Shown here piece after piece: positions 58,290 through 64,000 of a stretch of 64,000 nucleotides of DNA (the first letter of the stretch is position 1; every line of letters starts with the position of its first letter). Origin of the DNA: Eumeta japonica (taxonomy: Eukaryota > Arthropoda > Insecta > Lepidoptera > Psychidae); the NCBI GenBank assembly GCA_005406025.1, contig BGZK01001613.1:1-64000 (forward strand), written 5' to 3'. The notes beneath the pieces were generated by a model. It searched no databases. It worked only from the letters and a program-made list of their open reading frames with translations, and was not told where the DNA came from. The position numbers were made by a program, and so were the translations under genes.

Positions 58290-61200
58290 ACATACGGGAT
58301 CGGGTATAAAGGCCTGACCCCGTCTTAGTTATATACATACAAACACCACTGCAAAATATCTTTCTGAAGTCGTTGAGAAGGAACTTTTAAAATGTCAAAA
58401 GAAATTGAGTGTATTACTGCTTCAGAACTAAATAAAACTGAGTGTTTGGAATGTAAGTAAGACTTGATTTAAAACAACTTGCGTGTTGGATTGACAATCA
58501 AACCATCAGAGGCACATACAAAAAGTGAATGTGGATTGGAAACCACATTTGAAATATATTGCAATCTGCAACAGAAAATCCAGGATGGATTAGTAAGTAT
58601 TTAAATTGAATATGTCATTCATATGAGTCAAGCGAGCAAAATTGTTCGTAATCCGACAAGCGATTGCTCTATTTGCTTAAAACAACATTTTGTGCTTGGT
58701 AATAAGAAGGTAAGATTTATAGATGAGAAATAACTTAACTGTGCGTGCGCTCCTAGTCAAGGCACTTCCGCTTAAATGAAAAGCCACAAACATTGGCGAT
58801 TGAAATCCACCAGTCCTTGTTCAAAAAACGATAAGAAAGAAAGGAATGGCCCGCATTATAGAAAATTGGGAACATGAAGAAGAACTAGAACGTGAGAGGA
58901 TAAGTAATTTAAAAAGCAGTAGAATTGCGTAGTCGCAAACTGCAAAACACAAATCAAAATTCTAATATCGACACAATAGATATGCAGCTCTCGAAAATAA
59001 GAACGTCACGAGTGACGAAGATGTGTGTAGCATCGATGCCACAGAGATAGAAAGTGATGTCCATTCGGAAAGCAATCAGTATTAATAATATATTATAAGG
59101 GTGTCTTGTTCTGGAGATAAATGCCTACGAATAGAGGACTCCTTGGCCACATCTAGTTTACAAATCCGTCACTGAGCATACAGTTCATTCAACGGCATAC
59201 CTGGTTGTGTGGTTCAGAAATAACCTGTGCACGGCGACGAGCTACAGAAAAGCAAAAGAAAGTCATACGAGATGAAAGGAGAAGATCACGCGAATCACAC
59301 CTATTCATATTCACGACGAGAACCGGACAGAGCACGATGGGAAATTACATAATGCAGTTTTCAACATGAAATGCAACAGAGACTTAATTATAGATAATAA
59401 TGCACGAAAATAATCTACAAATGTCACACAATTCACGCGAGAGACGAATTGAAACGAATTCTCGATGAAGGTAAAACTGTTGAGTATTTCACATACAAAA
59501 TAAAATCATTATACATCGTAGCAACAAATTAAGACCATTATATCAAATTATTTCAAGTATTTTGAGTAAAAATAACAAAAAAATCCCTTAAGAACATTAA
59601 AAATATGAATAAAATACATAAGTTAAATAAGATACTTGAAGCAGTGGTGCTTTAATGCAATTTACTTAGACATTAAAATGAAAGTCAATGCCATGATGGA
59701 TAGTATCCTACCATCGCTCGCACATAACACAAATACTGTTTATCAACACAAAATTGGACCATCTACAAAAATGCCCTGGAAATTAGAAACAGAATCTTTA
59801 AAGTTAAATAAATTATAAGTAAATGTGTGGTCTACACATTATAGTCGTAAATTAATTCAAGGTAAATTTTGATGATATTAGACTACATATTGACCGTTAT
59901 GACAAACTTATTTACACTTTACATGATCGATTGAAGACAGCAATGTACGTACGCAGAGGATTTTGTTGGATAAGGCGTGTACTGATACTCTTTATCAGCT
60001 AAAATAACACAGGAATCGAAGAAATATGATTGCTCTTAATACAAAATGTCATGTTCGGTTAATGACATCTATGTGCCGTTTCATAGAAATAGACAACACA
60101 ATAAATAGATTGAAGCTATACTAACCCGTAATGCTGTAATCACAATAGGTGATATAAATATCCTTTATACAAGGCTCGGGTACTCTATAAACAATATGTT
60201 AGGTAACACTATTAAAACTACAAAAATGATGAAGTGCTCCAACTCTGGTATGCAGGAGTATCTTCACACCTCTTTACTATGTAGGTTCTGAGCACTCGAC
60301 ATCGCTATGATTTGCACAAGTATATATAATTATGTGCATGAACATGTAAACATTCACTGTGCTCAAATACAATTCTAGCAATTCAGACCTTGTCCCATGA
60401 AAATTTACGATCCCATTAGAGACTGAACGGACTATGACAAAACCGACGATGAATCAGACATTTACTTTCTTATGAATACAAAATATATATATATATCTAT
60501 AGGACGTAGAATTAATAGTATCAAGTAAATGGCAGTCCCTCCAAAATGAGACTGCCACCAAACATCCTGTCAAAATCATTAAAGACAGCATTATCAAAAC
60601 ATTCGATATATAAATTTCTGAATAAGAAATTATCCACAAGAATAAACTCCCTGACAGAATACAACAATTAATACAAGACAGACATGAAGCTAAAATTTTG
60701 GTCCAGTGCAATCAGTTGGAAATTTCTTAGCCGTTATATCACATACTACACAAAGTTACCGAGACAACTTTGATGGAATTTAACGACAAAAAATAGATGA
60801 GAATAAACAGAATGGCAATACTATAATCGTCAGCGCATATTGTGAGTGCAAAAGGCATTAAATATGAAACCAACGCAAGCAATCCAGCTCTTTGCGAATT
60901 GTTTGAATAAAAGCAAATTATAAATAAATATGTCGAAATCGCTATACTAACCGACGCTCAGTAGCTGATGAACACAGACTTACTGAATACTCTACAATGT
61001 ACTTAAGATCTGAGCAAGACGTCTTGAATGGGAGCTGACTGAAATGTTCAAATATTATAATAAATGGCGACTCAAGTGCAATAGAGAAAAAAAAAAAAAA
61101 AAAAAACTGAATGCGCTATATTCCGAAAAAAAATAATATAAGCTTACCGTCAAGATTAGACCCGGTGCAGAGATTGAATTCAAAGAAGAAATTATATATT

Positions 61201-61825
61201 TAAGCGTTCGAATAAACATACAAAATATATACATTCCGAAATTACACAAGTTGGAGGTATATTAGGATACGTTATAGGATGGTATTCAAAAACTGAACTC
61301 GAGATCTAACCAGCAGTTATACAAACTTGTCTTCTTCCAGTGTTAGATTATAGAATAGAGCATTTATTAACGAGAGTGAGCTAAATAAATATCATCAAGT
61401 TAGAAAGGTAATACTGGATTGCTCTTAAAACTGTGGATAATTTTCCGCGATCACTAGCTACGCGCGATCTTTGGGAAATATTTCACCAGGACCCATGGTA
61501 TGTTCACAATCTTCGCTGTAATATGTTCACAAAGCTTGCGCAGAATAAGTATGAAGATCTACAATATCCTGGGGAACTATACATCCTTCATGTCCACTTT
61601 AACCTCATGCTAGTCAGTCATAAATACGATAGAATTGAAATATAAAGCTCAGGGAGAGAAAAAAAAACAGCTCTATAAGCGAATGGCTTCTTGTATAAAC
61701 GCACAATACTGCTTTCGTCAGACGGCTCAGCCGCTAAGAGAATGATAGTATACTTATATGTGCATTCACTGAACCCGAAATTATAAACAATAAAAAATTC
61801 ATTCTGTTCTGTTCTGTTCTAGGAG
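58290..61825 (+). pseudogene. Decayed Jockey-like non-LTR retrotransposon
   Basis: Fragments of a Jockey-clade pol appear in order through frameshifts. Endonuclease-like words are IGDINILYTRLGYSINN and LDIAM (about 60145-60320). An inter-domain LPDRIQQLIQDRHEAK follows (about 60650-60695). Next is EWELTEMFKYYNKWRLKCNR with K and TECAIF (about 61030-61125), the linker after the YxDD box, and then a C-terminal QDPWYVHN (about 61485-61510), like the APWYVRN motif of Jockey elements. The reverse-transcriptase core with the YxDD box is not found between them and seems deleted. A run of 20 A (61087-61106) interrupts the frame at the REK position. The 3' end carries TTCTG repeats (about 61799-61820), as in some LINE tails. 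The 5' limit is a guess: a TATAAA at 58305 and an ATG at 58392 opening 22 codons (MSKEIECITASELNKTECLE, then CK, stop) may mark its start or an unrelated element. Confidence 0.65.
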
Positions 61826-62019
61826 AAGAGCAAAAAAATAACTTGTAGGAAGCAAAAAGAGGCTGCGGAACTAGAATTATTGGTGTCCAGCAGCGTTTCC
61901 ATGATTCGGCCCGTATGACTGTAAGGTTGGAGGGGAAGGTGGAGGGCTGTTTTACTATGAAACTGTTGACATGTTTTAAGCGCAAACGAGGAAGTTTCTA
62001 AAGAAAAATTAAATACTTT
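61826..62019. other. Spacer, nothing recognised
   Basis: Between the LINE tail and the Helitron-like copy. An 83-codon minus frame here is not recognised. Confidence 0.4.
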
Positions 62020-62532
62020 GTATCTGACGTTGTTTGTGCATTAGTACTATTGAATCGATTTAATGAAAAAATGATTTTAAAAAATTTATTCATCGATAAT
62101 TTTTCATCATTCACCTATTTGTGCTAGTATACATGCTAAAAATTCTTTAAGATCTTTAAAGCTACATTATCATCGAGAAATTGAACCTATATTTTATTTT
62201 TATACTAGCATTTGCTCTGTTTTCGTCCAAATCGGAACTGTGAAAGGTAGCGGAATCGAAATTTAAACTGGGATCGACAGAATTAAAAGTGGAGATCGAG
62301 TTCGAAATCGAGAACGAGACCAAGACTAAAATCGCTTGTAAGACCAATATTAGAATCCAGAATGTGTCTTGAATCGGAATGAGGAGCAGTCTTGAGGTCA
62401 TATTGAGCTCAGTAGAAGTCTAGAGTGGAACCAGAACCGGAAATGGGATAGCGATTGGGATCTTGATTGAGAGGGTGATCGCACGATAAACAGAATACGT
62501 GAATTCATTTTAAGCTGCAGGCAAAAACTAGT
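62020..62532 (+). mobile_element. Helitron-like element, copy C (5' truncated)
   Basis: It shares landmarks with the tandem copies at 27910-29429: TTAGTACTATTGAATCG, AAAAATTCTTTAAGATC, AGCTACATTATCATCGAG, ATACTAGCATTTGCTC, the purine-rich GAATCGA/GAGATCGAG minisatellite (about 62252-62480), and a 3' end CAGGCAAAAACTAGT. The minus-strand 79-codon frame here is antisense of the minisatellite. Confidence 0.55.
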
Positions 62533-64000
62533 GATAAATTAATTTTATTAAAATTAACATCCTGTTTTGAAATGTGGTTTAAACAAGTACAGAAGCTTGT
62601 TTTTTCCTTTTTTTCTTAGTTTTTGGGACATATTTTGATCACTTATTAGTTGTGGAAATTTTTAATGAGCACATTTTTAAATAGTAAAAAAAATACTCTT
62701 ATAGTTTCGTTATGTTTGTCGGTCCGTATGTCACAGGCATTTCACTCAAAAAAGATGTATATTGATGAAATTTATAGTATAGGTGTCTTGTATAAGCGGC
62801 TATTTAGGTTAATAGTTAAATAACCAAAATAAATATTTCTAAGGAGAGCACTCCATACATGCAACAGAAACTGAAAAATTTTTCATACATTAATATATGG
62901 CGCATATTTCAACAATTCTTTAAAAACACTAAGGTTTTTAAGCAATTTTATTAAGTGAATGTTTTCGGAAATAATCGTTCCGAAATTATAATAATTTGTG
63001 TCTCTCTTCTTTGTTTTTTATTTGAAAATGCTTATAATATTTTAAACAAAAAAAATGTGGGGCACTTGAAAAATTATATAGTGATTAGAAGTAGAAAAAG
63101 GTATGTTAAGGTAGTTACATTGTCTGAAAAGGATAAAGGAAAGAAATTGGCTAAAGAAATCTACATAGCGAATATGTGAGATGTGACATATGAATGTGGG
63201 TCGGCAAGGGACGCCTTAGAAAACCTTGCCAAGGCATATTAAAGGGGGGTCAAATTTTAAGGTGGAGGTCGGATATATTTTAAACAATGGAAGGCGGAGC
63301 TTATTATAAACCAGGGGTCGCACCCGCCCTAAAGATACGAGCATTAATTTGTGTGTTGTAAAATTTGATATTAATTAAAATATTTTTATTACAATCAATA
63401 ATGAATACATAAACCTATACGAATATGCAAAAATGAATATATGATTCAAAAAAATTCGGGAATAGTTTGAGATTTTCTACGTTTGGAAATAGGCGTGAGC
63501 TTATATGTAAGTATTTATTTATTCGGGATAAATATTAAAAATTAGTAAAATCAGTAAATACGTTGCTGTTTATGTTTCAATATTTTAAAGTATGAAATGA
63601 TCTTCGTAGTTTAAGAAGTTCACACCCACCTATTACATCAGCTTTGTAAGAATTTCTTAGAGAAACGATAGAAAATGAGGAAAGAAGGCAGGGAGGTGTA
63701 GTATTTTTAGAGCTCTACGTGTACGTACTTTCTGCAAAGATTTTTACCTTTCATAACATACTGTTCTGAAAACAGATCTGGGTGTTCGGCAAACAGATCC
63801 AAATCTGAGAATAATGCTTATTTTCCTCTCTAGAACGGAAAATGTAGACAATATTGTAATGTACAACTTGTTATATGGGTAACGAGCCACTTAATTTAGT
63901 GCACTATACCTAAGACTAACTAGGAAACAGAAATCAAGTTTATATCCAAAAATATTGTCAACGTCCGTTATGTAATTATATATTTTTAAACCTTTTGGCG
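62533..64000. other. AT-rich stretch with decayed repeat, nothing coding recognised
   Basis: At about 62700-62800, TTTCGTTATGTTTGTCGGTCCG resembles the TCTGTC-type repeat of 3764. The 74-codon frame at 62955-63179 (LCFLFENAYNILNKKN, then KRYVKVVTLSEKDKGKKLA) is not recognised; it may be a transposon scrap. A GC-balanced patch lies at 63195-63340. Nothing else is supported. Confidence 0.4.

Noticed and set aside
62162..62401. 79-codon minus-strand frame rich in Ser/Ile/Phe
   Set aside because: It is the antisense reading of the purine-rich minisatellite in the Helitron-like copy.
1..64000. Possibility of CRISPR arrays, operons, phage or other microbial or viral systems
   Set aside because: No spaced direct repeats, no long bacterial-type frames and no ribosome-binding-site pattern; all recognisable elements are of insect nuclear type.

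Overview
This window looks like non-coding DNA from a lepidopteran (moth or butterfly) nuclear genome. The sequence is AT-rich. The longest open frame is under 130 codons, and none of the long frames resembles a complete protein. What can be recognised are decayed copies of repeat types common in Lepidoptera: a mariner transposase remnant, three non-LTR retrotransposon remnants, tRNA-headed SINE-like copies, Helitron-like elements with a CTAGT-type 3' end, and several short interspersed repeats. There is also one 5S rRNA-like sequence on the minus strand. I assign the order from these repeat signatures and from the 3' half of the 5S-like sequence. I cannot name the species or the locus.

Layout. 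From 1 to about 17.2 kb, AT-rich sequence alternates with about ten GC-rich, CpG-rich islands of 150-1200 bp. The islands carry no convincing coding frame, but they do hold homeodomain-, GATA- and TTTAT-type motifs, so I read them as probable regulatory (conserved non-coding) sequence. From 17.2 to 32.3 kb the window is mostly repeats: mariner (17.3-18.2), a perfect 21-bp hairpin (18.3), an interspersed repeat (20.3-21.1), a LINE reverse transcriptase relic (24.1-25.4), a SINE (27.3-27.6), and two head-to-tail Helitron-like copies with purine-rich minisatellites (27.9-29.4). From 33 to 46 kb islands return, together with SINEs, a candidate coding exon on the minus strand (36.4-36.6) and an unidentified open frame (44.7-45.0). 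From 46.7 kb to the end there are the 5S-like sequence, a LINE fragment, three scattered copies of a short GACGT-repeat element (one of them at 40.5 kb), two GC islands sharing a two-block motif (55.8 and 57.6 kb), and a decayed Jockey-like retrotransposon (about 58.4-61.8 kb).

Interpretation. A 64-kb span with many GC-rich islands and no clear gene body fits a large intron or an intergenic regulatory region next to a developmental gene. That is inference. The best leads for real transcription are the minus-strand candidate exon at 36437-36599, a strong splice-donor context at 715, and the 5S-like gene with a T6 terminator. I found no CRISPR array, operon, or other sign of bacterial or viral DNA, and no evidence of a new multi-gene system. 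The most unusual structures are the perfect hairpin at 18342-18388, the overlapping alternative hairpins at 22066-22237, the tandem Helitron-like copies, and the duplicated motif pair in the 55.8/57.6 kb islands.
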